A stretch of 40,620 bases of DNA from the IMG/VR virus record IMGVR_UViG_3300042294_001322, positions 1 through 40,620 of that record. One strand, given 5' to 3'. The notes below the pieces were generated by a model. That model saw nothing but the letters and a program-made list of their open reading frames with translations. It ran no database searches and had not been told where the DNA came from. The DNA is from a virus. The translations under genes were made by a program, and so were the position numbers. This document shows positions 5,017 to 11,727 of the stretch, piece after piece. Every line of letters begins with the position of its first letter. The stretch's first letter is position 1.

Positions 5017-5084
5017 TAGACGCACTATGGTCTCTCGCCAAGTTGATGCTCCTACTATTTGCGATGGGTTTGGCTACAAAATGA
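5013..5084 (+). CDS. Possible 23-aa hydrophobic peptide
   Basis: A GTG-started frame fits exactly between neighbours: GTGA overlap with the stop at 5014-5016 and ATGA overlap with the start at 5081. The peptide (MIDALWSLAKLMLLLFAMG and four more residues) is one hydrophobic helix. Without it the gap would be 64 bp, unusually large for this tightly packed arm. It may be a real micropeptide or simply a translational bridge. Confidence 0.4.
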   Translation: MIDALWSLAKLMLLLFAMGLATK

Positions 5085-5632
5085 TGACCGAACAGGAGGC
5101 ACTCAGCCTAGTGATGGAGGCACGCAACTCGCCGCATACAAAGGTGAACGATGGCGGCGACCTGCACCCAGATAGGAACGATGGATACATCCAAGACCAA
5201 GAGCCAGAGGGAGTGGTGTGGATCTCCTATCGTCCCAACCCAGTGCTAATTGCTAAGGATACGTACTCCTACCAGCCGTGGGTAGATATGGTCCTAGAGG
5301 CTGAGAATCGTGTATACTTACTTGTCCAGAAGGGGCACGCCCGTGCCCGTGCGGTGGTAGACCTGCACTATGAGATGGCGCTGGCGTGCGATGGCTGCGG
5401 ACTATGGTCGGCAGTCGGCCATAGATCCTCACGGGATAAGTTCTCCACGGAGTACGAGTCTGGTGCGCTTCTTTCTGCCGAGTCATGCGACCCGCAAGCG
5501 GTACACAAACTATTCGGCAAGGAGTTTGACCCAGAGTCAGCCTTCGACCGAGAGGCAGACATAGACTACGGTGAAGATTCATCGCAGGCAAGAAGGGGGA
5601 GTAGCAATGCGGCAACCGCCAAGAAGCGTTGA
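5081..5632 (+). CDS. Hypothetical protein, 183 aa
   Basis: Not recognised. I start it at ATG 5081 (adjacent ATG 5084); an upstream frame from 4970 only overlaps the previous genes. The protein has a helical N-terminus, a strand-rich middle (VVWISYRPNPVLIAK, then NRVYLLVQKGHARARAVVDL), a lone CDGC near residue 104 and an acidic, disordered C-terminus ending in a basic tail. Its last 26 bases overlap the helicase start. The context suggests a replication partner such as a helicase loader, but no loader motif (Walker A) is present. Confidence 0.55.
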   Translation: MMTEQEALSLVMEARNSPHTKVNDGGDLHPDRNDGYIQDQEPEGVVWISYRPNPVLIAKDTYSYQPWVDMVLEAENRVYLLVQKGHARARAVVDLHYEMALACDGCGLWSAVGHRSSRDKFSTEYESGALLSAESCDPQAVHKLFGKEFDPESAFDREADIDYGEDSSQARRGSSNAATAKKR

Positions 5633-6917
5633 GGCAGAGGTTGGACTGATCGGCTCGTGCTTGATTGACGCAGACGCTGCGTCGCTGGCATCGGACATCA
5701 CGCCAGCGGACTTCTCCAAGCCGAGCAATGGCTACGTATGGAAGGCAATCCTTGCCTTGCAGCAGCGTGGCGATGTGCTTGACGTGGTGTCAGTCGGTGA
5801 GGAACTCGCCCGCAGTGGTCATCTAGATGCCGTCGGTGGCTATGCGTGCCTCTCTGACTTCATGGCGATGACCCCGACCAGCGCCAACGCCAGCCAGTAC
5901 GCCGACTCAGTGCGGACGAAGGCCACGCTGCGCCGCATCCTTGCTGCGGCAAGCCGCATCTCGGAGATTGCCTACGCTGACCCAGCCGATGCGAATGAGG
6001 CACTCGACAAGGCAGAGGCGGAGATCTATGCCGTCGCTCGCTCGGTCAAGAAGTCAGACTTTGCAGGGATGTCATCGCTCGTGCAGGATGCAGTCTCTAA
6101 GTTAGATTGGATTCGGCACAACAAGGGCAGTGGTAGGGGTGTGGGGTCTGGGCTTGCCGCCCTTGATGAGATGACTGGGGGCTGGCAGCAGTCCGACCTC
6201 ACCATCTTGGCGGCTCGACCGAGCGTGGGCAAGACAGCGATGGCGCTCAACATCGCGCAGCACGCAGCCATCAAAGAGGGTAAGCGAGTAGCAATCTTCT
6301 CGCTAGAGATGAGCAAGGATCAGTTGGCTACCCGCCTCATGGCTGGTGTGTCTGGCGTAGACATCTTCCGTATCCGACGCGGCGACGTTGAGGGTATGGA
6401 CTTGGCTCGCATCGCAGCAGCCGTGCATCATCTAGAGAGCGCGAGTATCTTCATCGACGATAGCCCAGTCGCATCACCCGTAGACCTACGCTCGAAGGCG
6501 CGTCGGCTTGCGGCAGATGGCGGACTTGACCTCATCGTCGTGGACTACTTGCAACTGATGATGCCTACGAAGCAGACGAAGGAGGGCAACCGCGTGGTCG
6601 AGACCTCCGACATCAGCCGTGGGCTGAAGGCAATGGCAAGGGAACTCAACGTTCCAGTCATTGCGCTCTCGCAGTTGAGCCGAGCAGCCGAGCATAGAGA
6701 AGGAGGCCAGCCACGATTGGCTGACCTCAGAGACTCTGGTGCGATTGAGCAGGACGCTGACCTAGTGATGCTGCTTTGGCGCCCGAACGGACAGGAGCAT
6801 GGGCAGGCACGGGAGCGAGTGAAGTTGTCGCTGTCGAAGCATCGTAATGGTCCGACTGGAGAGATTGATTTGGTCTTCGTCAAGGCGACGACGACCTTTA
6901 GCGAAGGAGACTTGTAA
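5607..6917 (+). CDS. dnaB: DnaB-type replicative helicase, 436 aa
   Basis: Hexameric 5'-3' helicase that unwinds the replication fork. The N-terminal helical domain (about 1-115, starting RSVEAEVGLIGSCL) is followed by a RecA-like core: Walker A ARPSVGKTA (203-211), FSLEMS (231-236), Walker B LIVVDYLQLM (309-318), SQLSR (355-359), DLRDSGAIEQDAD (373-385) and the arginine-finger region KHRNGPTG (411-418). Length is close to bacterial DnaB. I start at ATG 5607 because AAGGGGGAG lies just upstream; ATG 5571 lacks a site. It is the only clear replication enzyme; no primase or polymerase gene is seen, so the host replisome is probably recruited. Confidence 0.93.
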   Translation: MRQPPRSVEAEVGLIGSCLIDADAASLASDITPADFSKPSNGYVWKAILALQQRGDVLDVVSVGEELARSGHLDAVGGYACLSDFMAMTPTSANASQYADSVRTKATLRRILAAASRISEIAYADPADANEALDKAEAEIYAVARSVKKSDFAGMSSLVQDAVSKLDWIRHNKGSGRGVGSGLAALDEMTGGWQQSDLTILAARPSVGKTAMALNIAQHAAIKEGKRVAIFSLEMSKDQLATRLMAGVSGVDIFRIRRGDVEGMDLARIAAAVHHLESASIFIDDSPVASPVDLRSKARRLAADGGLDLIVVDYLQLMMPTKQTKEGNRVVETSDISRGLKAMARELNVPVIALSQLSRAAEHREGGQPRLADLRDSGAIEQDADLVMLLWRPNGQEHGQARERVKLSLSKHRNGPTGEIDLVFVKATTTFSEGDL

Positions 6918-6918
6918 G

Positions 6919-7203
6919 ATGTTTGAGGGATTGAAGGCAGACGGATTCGATGACTGTGTGGTCGGCGTTGGGCGACAGTTCAACAATGACGTCGTGGTCT
7001 ATGATCAGGACAGGATCATCAAGAAGTTAGCCGATGACTTCACTGAAGGGTGTGAGGATGCGCACGATAGGGACTCAGAGTGCGACCACTACTCAGAGGC
7101 AGAGGAGTACTTCGAGTTCAACATCGTTGGCGGATACGTCGGTGTGAACACGCCAGTCTATATTCAACTCGGCTCACTTGACGAACTCATTCAAGAAGAG
7201 TAA
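6919..7203 (+). CDS. Hypothetical acidic protein, 94 aa
   Basis: Last gene of the right arm, one base after the helicase stop, with GAAGGAGA as ribosome site; an in-frame ATG at 6847 inside the helicase is rejected. The protein is acidic and rich in Asp/Glu (ADDFTEGCEDAHDRDSECDHYSEAEEYFEF) with strands at both ends (VVGVGRQFNNDVVVYD, then VGGYVGVNTPVYIQLG). Family not recognised. The charge could suit binding to a basic or DNA-binding partner. Confidence 0.65.
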   Translation: MFEGLKADGFDDCVVGVGRQFNNDVVVYDQDRIIKKLADDFTEGCEDAHDRDSECDHYSEAEEYFEFNIVGGYVGVNTPVYIQLGSLDELIQEE

Positions 7204-7240
7204 TATGTCTTAGATCGGGTGGCCCTCCTACCCGACTTCC

Positions 7241-7281
7241 GACCCCTACCTGTGTTGTGTCAGGTAGGGGTCACTCTTTTT
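7241..7281 (+). terminator. Strong intrinsic terminator at the convergence point
   Basis: A perfect 12-bp stem, GACCCCTACCTG (7241-7252) and CAGGTAGGGGTC (7261-7272), with an 8-nt loop is followed by ACTCTTTTT. It ends rightward transcription after 7203. The leftward arm ends at the same place: its last stop codon (7271-7273) is within the stem. On the minus strand the hairpin also forms but no T-run follows it. A weaker stem TCGGGT/ACCCGA lies at 7215-7235. Confidence 0.9.
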
Positions 7282-7477
7282 CACAGGCTGGGCAACTACC
7301 AAAATACTTACCAGCGTGGTCGTGCATGGCAGACAGGGGCAGGTCGGACGGGATCTCTCGACCGACAAGGGTTTCGTAGATGATGCCATTGTCTCGGCAC
7401 CATTGGCGCAGGGACTTGCCATCCGCTATGGCCTTAGCGCGGAATAGTTCCCTGATCTGTTCGTCCTGCTCGCTCAC
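7271..7477 (-). CDS. Small hypothetical protein with HTH-like segment, 68 aa
   Basis: Last gene of the left arm. GTG start; GGAG lies about ten bases upstream. It overlaps the gene before by 44 bases. Residues 22-42 (LRQWCRDNGIIYETLVGRE) look like a helix-turn-helix, and the C-terminus has CPAC. The stop codon lies in the stem of the convergent terminator. Family not recognised; a small DNA-binding protein is possible. Confidence 0.5.
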   Translation of the reverse strand: MSEQDEQIRELFRAKAIADGKSLRQWCRDNGIIYETLVGREIPSDLPLSAMHDHAGKYFGSCPACEKE

Positions 7478-7652
7478 GGCGGATCAACTCCAATGCAAGG
7501 TGAACCCCGACAGCGGCGATCTGCCGCTCGTGTGGGGATAATAGGGGTAGGACACTACCCATGGTAGAAAGTGCGCTCTCCGTGGCTCCTAGATCCCTCT
7601 GGAGCGACGCTAGTCTCTGCTCCAGAAGGTCTAGATCAAGACTCTGCGCCAT
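7434..7652 (-). CDS. Hypothetical helical protein, 72 aa
   Basis: Start placed at ATG 7652 (MAQSLDLDLLEQRL); a frame extends up to 7700 but would overlap the upstream gene deeply. The protein is a helical pair with leucine heptads at the N-terminus (LLEQRLASLQRDL), likely a short coiled coil. It overlaps genes on both sides. No ribosome site is obvious, so the start is uncertain. Function unknown. Confidence 0.5.
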   Translation of the reverse strand: MAQSLDLDLLEQRLASLQRDLGATESALSTMGSVLPLLSPHERQIAAVGVHLALELIRRERAGRTDQGTIPR

Positions 7653-8007
7653 CGTCGGCGCTGTCGTAGTCAACCTGAAGGTTCGTCCACTTCCCATCAA
7701 TAAGACTAAGGAGAATCAGCGCGTAGTTGGCTGAGTCAATGAGGGCATCCCGTACCGACGGGTGCTGGAGTTCGGCAAGGGACGCATCGGAGAGGACGAC
7801 GCGCCCCTTGATTACCGAACCGTTGAGAGCCTTCTTAACGCGACTCATCTTGTCGTCGCTCATTCGGGAGAACACACCTGGTACGCCGAGCGACTCGATG
7901 TTCGCTGGGCCATACTGTCGCTGTCGTTCTACAAGGATGCCCTTGGCTTCGTCATAGAGCGTGGTGAAGTACGTCTCAAAGTCCTGGATCTTCGGTGTGT
8001 TCTTCAT
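7636..8007 (-). CDS. DUF1599/Nmad1-like protein, 123 aa
   Basis: All-alpha protein with ERQRQYG (27-33), DDKMSRVKKAL (51-61) and RDALIDSANYALI (86-98). This arrangement fits the DUF1599 group, named nucleotide-modification-associated domain 1, which is related to all-alpha NTP pyrophosphohydrolases and occurs in phages with odd nucleotide metabolism. The acidic pairs typical of true MazG enzymes are only partly visible, so activity is uncertain. It starts at ATG 8007 with GAGAGG upstream and overlaps the gene before by 32 bases. With the sugar-transfer genes elsewhere in this arm it could belong to a DNA-modification pathway, which is inference. Confidence 0.6.
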   Translation of the reverse strand: MKNTPKIQDFETYFTTLYDEAKGILVERQRQYGPANIESLGVPGVFSRMSDDKMSRVKKALNGSVIKGRVVLSDASLAELQHPSVRDALIDSANYALILLSLIDGKWTNLQVDYDSADDGAES

Positions 8008-8185
8008 ATAGCCTCTCTAGCCATCTGGCTTTCTGCTTACCGACAACAAACGATGCGACCGCCATCTTCTTGCTGCACTTCAGACACTCGTACAGCCGAA
8101 GGCTATACTCCTGCAACCGATATGGCTTCTTGCGTGATGGCTTGATGTCCCCTTTGCAGGTCAGACACTCAAGTCCAGAGTTCAC
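7976..8185 (-). CDS. Zinc-ribbon-like protein, 69 aa
   Basis: Two Cys pairs, CLTC (7-10) and CLKC (34-37), around basic and aromatic residues (KPSRKKPYRLQEYSLRLYE), as in a small zinc ribbon; the C-terminus is a charged helix. GTG start overlaps the upstream stop in GTGA. Probably a nucleic-acid or protein-binding accessory. Not assigned to a family. Confidence 0.55.
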   Translation of the reverse strand: MNSGLECLTCKGDIKPSRKKPYRLQEYSLRLYECLKCSKKMAVASFVVGKQKARWLERLYEEHTEDPGL

Positions 8186-8385
8186 TTCTTGCGGTCAGCC
8201 GCAAGGATGGCAATGCTAAACGCTGCCAGTGCGCCGAACGGGAACGGGGCAAGCGAGCCGAGCGCGGCGGCTACCCCGTAGAGCAGCGTCGTGCGTGCGC
8301 TAGAGCTGGTTGCTGGTGCAGTCACGAACTGACGGATCACCTGAGTTGCCGTGTACTCTTCCTTTTCCAATGGTTCAGTCGCCAA
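8182..8385 (-). CDS. Small membrane protein, 67 aa
   Basis: A polar N-terminus (about 1-30) is followed by a long hydrophobic stretch (about 31-63: LLYGVAAALGSLAPFPFGALAAFSIAILA split by PFPFG), which would make one hairpin or two short helices, and a DRKK end. TTG start with AAAGGAG seven bases upstream, inside the previous gene. Size and topology suit a holin, but it sits away from the lysis cassette. Function unknown. Confidence 0.5.
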   Translation of the reverse strand: MATEPLEKEEYTATQVIRQFVTAPATSSSARTTLLYGVAAALGSLAPFPFGALAAFSIAILAADRKK

Positions 8386-8542
8386 GATCGATCTCCTTTA
8401 CGATTGCATTGGCCGCGTTAGCGGCAATGGATTCCTTGTTCGGCGTGTTCTCCAGAGCCGACAAGATGATGGAATAGATCTGAAGCCAGACCTGAGAGAC
8501 ACTCAGCGCGTCAGGCTTCTTCTTCTTATACGAGACGCTCAC
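8375..8542 (-). CDS. Hypothetical helical protein, 55 aa
   Basis: A GTG-started frame overlaps the RmlC-like gene's stop in GTGA and ends ten bases inside the next gene. It fills what would otherwise be a 150-bp gap in a packed operon. The translation starts basic (SYKKKKPDAL), then forms two helices (SVSQVWLQIYSIILSALE and ESIAANAANAIVKEI). No known motif. Supported mainly by fit and coupling. Confidence 0.5.
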   Translation of the reverse strand: MSVSYKKKKPDALSVSQVWLQIYSIILSALENTPNKESIAANAANAIVKEIDLGD

Positions 8543-9084
8543 TCTTCGTCAAACGCCATCTCATCGCCGACACGCTTCCATTCACGGAGTGCCGTGATTG
8601 TATCGCTGGTGCCGAAGATGTTCGCCTTCTGATCCTTCTCGCTAATGATCAGGTTCAAGGAGGTTGCCTTGACGACAGCCTCAACTTCTGGAAGCGAGGT
8701 GTACGCAATGGCGATCTCATGCTCTGCTCGGTAGATGTCCGTCGTGGCATAGACCACGCTGGTATCTTCGTGGGCGATGAAGCCGCGACCCCACCACCAC
8801 GGGGCGAAGAAGACCTTGCCGTCGCCAGCCACCATCTCCTCAGCAATGGTCTTGCCGAAGAGCGACGACGCTGGGTCAAGGTTCACTGCGAAGATCGTTG
8901 CTTTGCCAGATGCCAGCCACATAGCCTTGGCCATCTGACGCTGCGCGTGGATGCCACGAACGGTTCCCTTCTTCGACCAACTCATGTTGATCTGTCGGAA
9001 GCCGAAGTCTTTGAGGACTTCGGTGAAGAACCCGCGATTATCTGAGTAGACGTTTGACTTAATGACTGACGGTTCAAAGCTCAC
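8539..9084 (-). CDS. RmlC-like dTDP-sugar 3,5-epimerase family protein, 181 aa
   Basis: Cupin-fold protein like dTDP-4-dehydrorhamnose 3,5-epimerase. It has DNRGFF (15-20), RGIHAQ (43-48, holding the expected catalytic His), GRGFIAHED (99-107) and VVYATTD with the expected Tyr. Length matches the family (about 180). GTG 9084 is preferred: AAAGGTGG lies just upstream, and an earlier in-frame TTG at 9102 has none. Its substrate could be any dTDP-4-keto sugar. RmlD-like and epimerase genes lie 2.6-4.4 kb upstream in the same arm, but no RmlA or RmlB is present, so the host must supply the dTDP-keto sugar. Confidence 0.8.
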   Translation of the reverse strand: MSFEPSVIKSNVYSDNRGFFTEVLKDFGFRQINMSWSKKGTVRGIHAQRQMAKAMWLASGKATIFAVNLDPASSLFGKTIAEEMVAGDGKVFFAPWWWGRGFIAHEDTSVVYATTDIYRAEHEIAIAYTSLPEVEAVVKATSLNLIISEKDQKANIFGTSDTITALREWKRVGDEMAFDEE

Positions 9085-9436
9085 TTGATTCCACCTTTCC
9101 AAACCATGCTACGAAGTCGTCAAAGTCGACGACCGCCAATGCCCTGCGCCGTGTGCCAGCACCAGGGGAATCGCCGACCACTAGCACGGGCAACTGCCCA
9201 GCCTTCGGCTTTAGTTCACGAAGCCACTTATCCAGACGCTCTGGATAGGAGAGGCCAACCTTGCACTGAATCACAAACACGCCAGCCTGCACGTCGTCCT
9301 TGCCGCCGTACATCCCAGTGCGCTTGCCGTTCAGTCGAGTAGCGACCTCGCGCTCAAAGGCATTGCCACGCTGACGCGCACGCTTGCCACGAACTGACCG
9401 CTCTCTGTTTGCCTCATCAATGGCTAGGTCTTTCAT
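9074..9436 (-). CDS. PD-(D/E)XK nuclease, Holliday-junction-resolvase-like, 120 aa
   Basis: A basic N-terminus (RGKRARQRGNAFEREVATRL) is followed by KDDVQAGVFVIQCKV, the E...D...(E/Q)xK layout of archaeal-Hjc-like and related phage resolvases, with Gln in place of the usual Glu. It probably cuts branched DNA produced by replication and recombination, working with the ERF and Cas4-like proteins upstream. ATG 9436 lies one base after the upstream stop; the longer frame to 9478 overlaps the previous gene. Length suits single-domain resolvases. Confidence 0.6.
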   Translation of the reverse strand: MKDLAIDEANRERSVRGKRARQRGNAFEREVATRLNGKRTGMYGGKDDVQAGVFVIQCKVGLSYPERLDKWLRELKPKAGQLPVLVVGDSPGAGTRRRALAVVDFDDFVAWFGKVESSEL

Positions 9437-9437
9437 C

Positions 9438-9734
9438 TTACCCACGGAGCAACCTCGCTGTCTGCGCCTTTCGACCATCGCCTAGGTTGACCTTCTCGCC
9501 CAACTCAATGGCTCCAGCCTCAAGCAACTGCTTGTTGAGAACCCTGTTCTCAATCGTCTCCCTCAAAAAGAACCAACCTTCTGGTGGTTTGATACCTTCG
9601 TCAAGGTAGCGCCGCGAGAGGAATGCCCAGACGCGGAACATCTTGGTATCCGCAGCCCAGCAGACATCTTCTCGCTGGATCAACTCTAGGTTGTCATCCA
9701 GGAAGCGACCGTCGCGTCTTATCTCTTCGGACAT
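9438..9734 (-). CDS. Hypothetical protein, 98 aa
   Basis: Not recognised. Mixed alpha/beta with several aromatic residues (VCWAADTKMFRVWAFLSRRYLDEG, PPEGWFFLRETIENRVLNKQ) and a basic end. ATG 9734 is chosen; an upstream TTG at 9755 has no better site. It overlaps the previous gene by 16 bases and sits in the recombination cluster between the small zinc protein and the resolvase-like nuclease. Confidence 0.55.
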   Translation of the reverse strand: MSEEIRRDGRFLDDNLELIQREDVCWAADTKMFRVWAFLSRRYLDEGIKPPEGWFFLRETIENRVLNKQLLEAGAIELGEKVNLGDGRKAQTARLLRG

Positions 9735-9907
9735 ACTCGATGCTGCCAACGCCAACCTGTGCGCCTACCTTCTGGAACCCAGAAGATGAGCTTCACCTTC
9801 ATTGCGTCGCCTTCTTTCTCAATGTCCGTGGCGCACTCAGAGCAGACAGGATTCAGCCACGCTGCGGCCCTCTTCCCCTCTGCCTTGGCTACCTTCTTTA
9901 CTGCCAC
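9719..9907 (-). CDS. Small Cys-containing basic protein, 62 aa
   Basis: GTG start with GGAG upstream, overlapping the previous gene by ten bases. A basic first half precedes CSEC (22-25), and a lone Cys near the end (HRVCPKR) with a nearby His could complete a zinc site. Trp-rich C-terminal part (FWVPEGRRTGWRWQHR). Function unknown; zinc-dependent nucleic-acid binding would fit the neighbourhood. Confidence 0.5.
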   Translation of the reverse strand: MAVKKVAKAEGKRAAAWLNPVCSECATDIEKEGDAMKVKLIFWVPEGRRTGWRWQHRVCPKR

Positions 9908-10128
9908 ATTGACTCCATCAGTTTCTGCGACGTACTGTTTTCGTAGAGCCGAATGGCAGCGGAGTTCGCGGAGTTGTCCATGAACTCAGCCACCATTCGG
10001 CAGAGGTCTCGCGGATCAATCTTGCAGAACGAGCAGCCTTCGTTGTGCTGACCCTGAGACTTGAATGTCGAGATACGCGCCAGCGCACAGGTAGCGGCTG
10101 CTACTGCGCTCTCTGGCGTGGTGATCAC
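9898..10128 (-). CDS. Hypothetical protein, 76 aa
   Basis: GTG start in a GTGA overlap with the upstream stop. Helical, with four Cys (residues 14, 32, 35, 43), two of them as CSFC beside His and Asp, suggesting a metal site. No family recognised. It lies just after the possible single-strand binding protein within the recombination genes. Confidence 0.5.
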   Translation of the reverse strand: MITTPESAVAAATCALARISTFKSQGQHNEGCSFCKIDPRDLCRMVAEFMDNSANSAAIRLYENSTSQKLMESMWQ

Positions 10129-10541
10129 GCCTGCTCCGCAGGAGTCCAGATCAATGGCGAGCAGTCGCGGACGGTGATGTCCTCGTATGACTTGCCCTCA
10201 TAGATGCGAGCATTGCGTAGCTCGCCCGTGACGTGGAGGTTCGGTCGCTTCTCGTTCGGGTTCTTTGCGCGGGCTTCCTGCACCTTGTAGTAGATCTTGT
10301 AGAGATGCTCTTGCGTCTTCTTGTCAAAGACGGTGAGCGTCACATAGACATACTTGTTGGCTGGAGCCTCTGGCTTGCCTTCCTTCGGAAGCGCACGCCA
10401 TGTGGTGTACTCGTCCGTGCTTCGGCTGGCGAAGAACTCGATGGCAGTCGTCCCGCTCTGGAACGTCTTCTCCTTCGGCTCCTTCTTGTCGGAAAGCCAT
10501 ACATCAACTGCGACCTGTGGGCCGCGCTTGTTCTCAGTCAT
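10125..10541 (-). CDS. Possible single-stranded DNA-binding protein, 138 aa
   Basis: Predicted mostly beta-strand, with alternating hydrophobic segments (NKYVYVTLTVFDK, HLYKIYYKVQEAR, NLHVTGELRNARIYEGKSYEDITVRD) reminiscent of an OB fold; the VTGELRNARIYEGK part recalls the third-to-fourth strands of SSB. There is no acidic DDIPF-type tip. It directly follows the ERF annealing gene (TAATG overlap), where phages often place SSB. The call is structural inference plus context. Confidence 0.45.
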   Translation of the reverse strand: MTENKRGPQVAVDVWLSDKKEPKEKTFQSGTTAIEFFASRSTDEYTTWRALPKEGKPEAPANKYVYVTLTVFDKKTQEHLYKIYYKVQEARAKNPNEKRPNLHVTGELRNARIYEGKSYEDITVRDCSPLIWTPAEQA

Positions 10542-11056
10542 TAGAAATCAAACTCCCCTACTTCAACCTTCTTCGTTGGGGCTGGAGCCACTCGCTCCTG
10601 ATCCCCAAACAATGCCTTCGCCGCCGACGATACCTTGTCGGTTGCAATGTCGGACTCTGGATCATCACCTGTTGGGATGAGGAACCCAGTGAGCAGCGCG
10701 TACTTCAATGCGCCAGTGGCAGCCTTGTATGCCGCCTTGTCGCCCGAGTCAGCGCCCGTGCCGATGGACTGGAACGAGAGGGTCTCGCCCGTCTCTCCGT
10801 CCGTCAGCGTCCATGTGAAACGGAGGGTAAGCAACGCCTGCTTGCCGCTTGGCGTAAGCCCTTCGCTGATCACATCAATGTTGGTTGGCGTCATCGAGAC
10901 GCTCAACTTTGACAACTGCTCGCGCACCTTGTCGGCAACTGCCGATGCCTGCACGAACTTGTATCCCTGCGCCGAGTTTGTTCCCGTCTTGGCAACGTAC
11001 CCGACCGCTTCCATGACCTTGGCGATCTTCGCCGCGAGTTTGATTGGCTGCGTCAT
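10541..11056 (-). CDS. erf: ERF-family ssDNA-annealing protein, 171 aa
   Basis: ERF proteins pair complementary single strands in phage recombination. Visible hallmarks are GYKFVQASAVADKVREQL (31-48), a central beta region and GTGADSGDKAAYKAATGALK (99-118) leading into LLTGFLIPTGDDPE. The C-terminus ends in an acidic-aromatic tip, GEFDF. I choose ATG 11056, in ATGA overlap with the exonuclease gene, over an upstream in-frame start at 11098. Pairing with the Cas4-like exonuclease gives a complete exonuclease/annealase system. Length is typical for a compact ERF. Confidence 0.85.
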   Translation of the reverse strand: MTQPIKLAAKIAKVMEAVGYVAKTGTNSAQGYKFVQASAVADKVREQLSKLSVSMTPTNIDVISEGLTPSGKQALLTLRFTWTLTDGETGETLSFQSIGTGADSGDKAAYKAATGALKYALLTGFLIPTGDDPESDIATDKVSSAAKALFGDQERVAPAPTKKVEVGEFDF

Positions 11057-11727
11057 CCTCTGCACTCCTTCAACCACTGGCAGCCCTTGCAGGGCCACTC
11101 CGCCTTCATATCCTTCCCCTTGCGGGACGGCAAACGGGGCGGCTTCCGCTTGTCGAAGTATTGTAGCACATGAAGAACCCTCATGGCGCGATTACGCCAC
11201 GCCCTGTCCAACGTGTACTCCACAATCTGGAAGTTGTCAGCGGCGACATAGACCACACGGGCTTCGTGCGGGTCGCCTGTCTGCAACTCTAGGATATGTG
11301 CGTAAATGGAAGCCTGGATTGCGTGCTCTGGCTTGACGCCCTTGAGGTATTGCATCCCACGGCTGTTGATCGACTTGTACTCCCAGACCTCATTGATGCC
11401 ATCCTTGCGGAGCACGACGGCATCGGCGTTGCCAGAGAAGTTGTACTCGTCCCAGACCAGCGGCACTTCCTCGCGGAAGGACTCCAGCAGACCAAGCCGC
11501 TCGGCTTCACGCCCAGCTCGGTTCAGGACTTCGGCAACGACATGGCCGCGCTCAAAGACGCGGTACAGGCTATCTGGGAATGGGTTGCTTGGCTCCACCT
11601 TCTCGGCGTTGTACCACTGCTGACGGATGCAGGCACCCAGCAGCGAGCCGCGCCAACGACGAGCCGATGGTCGACCGACCTCAGCCTTTGCCTTTAGCGC
11701 GACATCAAGAACCTGCGAGACGTTCAT
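11053..11727 (-). CDS. Cas4-like PD-(D/E)XK exonuclease with Cys cluster, 224 aa
   Basis: RecB/Cas4-type nuclease core: His62, Asp102 in GNADAV, Glu116 and Lys118 in WEYKS, and a Gln near 138, in the order of the PD-(D/E)XK superfamily. Cys33 early plus Cys213, Cys216 and Cys222 late form the four-Cys pattern that holds an iron-sulphur cluster in Cas4 and AddB. It probably resects DNA ends to give single strands for the ERF protein next to it. ATGA overlaps both neighbours. No CRISPR array or other cas gene is present, so a role in spacer capture is not supported. Confidence 0.82.
   Translation of the reverse strand: MNVSQVLDVALKAKAEVGRPSARRWRGSLLGACIRQQWYNAEKVEPSNPFPDSLYRVFERGHVVAEVLNRAGREAERLGLLESFREEVPLVWDEYNFSGNADAVVLRKDGINEVWEYKSINSRGMQYLKGVKPEHAIQASIYAHILELQTGDPHEARVVYVAADNFQIVEYTLDRAWRNRAMRVLHVLQYFDKRKPPRLPSRKGKDMKAEWPCKGCQWLKECRG

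Noticed and set aside
7215-7235. Second terminator TCGGGT/ACCCGA
   Set aside because: Short stem and no T-run on either strand; the stem at 7241-7272 explains termination.
11053-11727. Cas4-like gene as sign of a CRISPR system
   Set aside because: No repeat-spacer array or other cas gene anywhere; phage Cas4-like nucleases beside ERF genes serve recombination.
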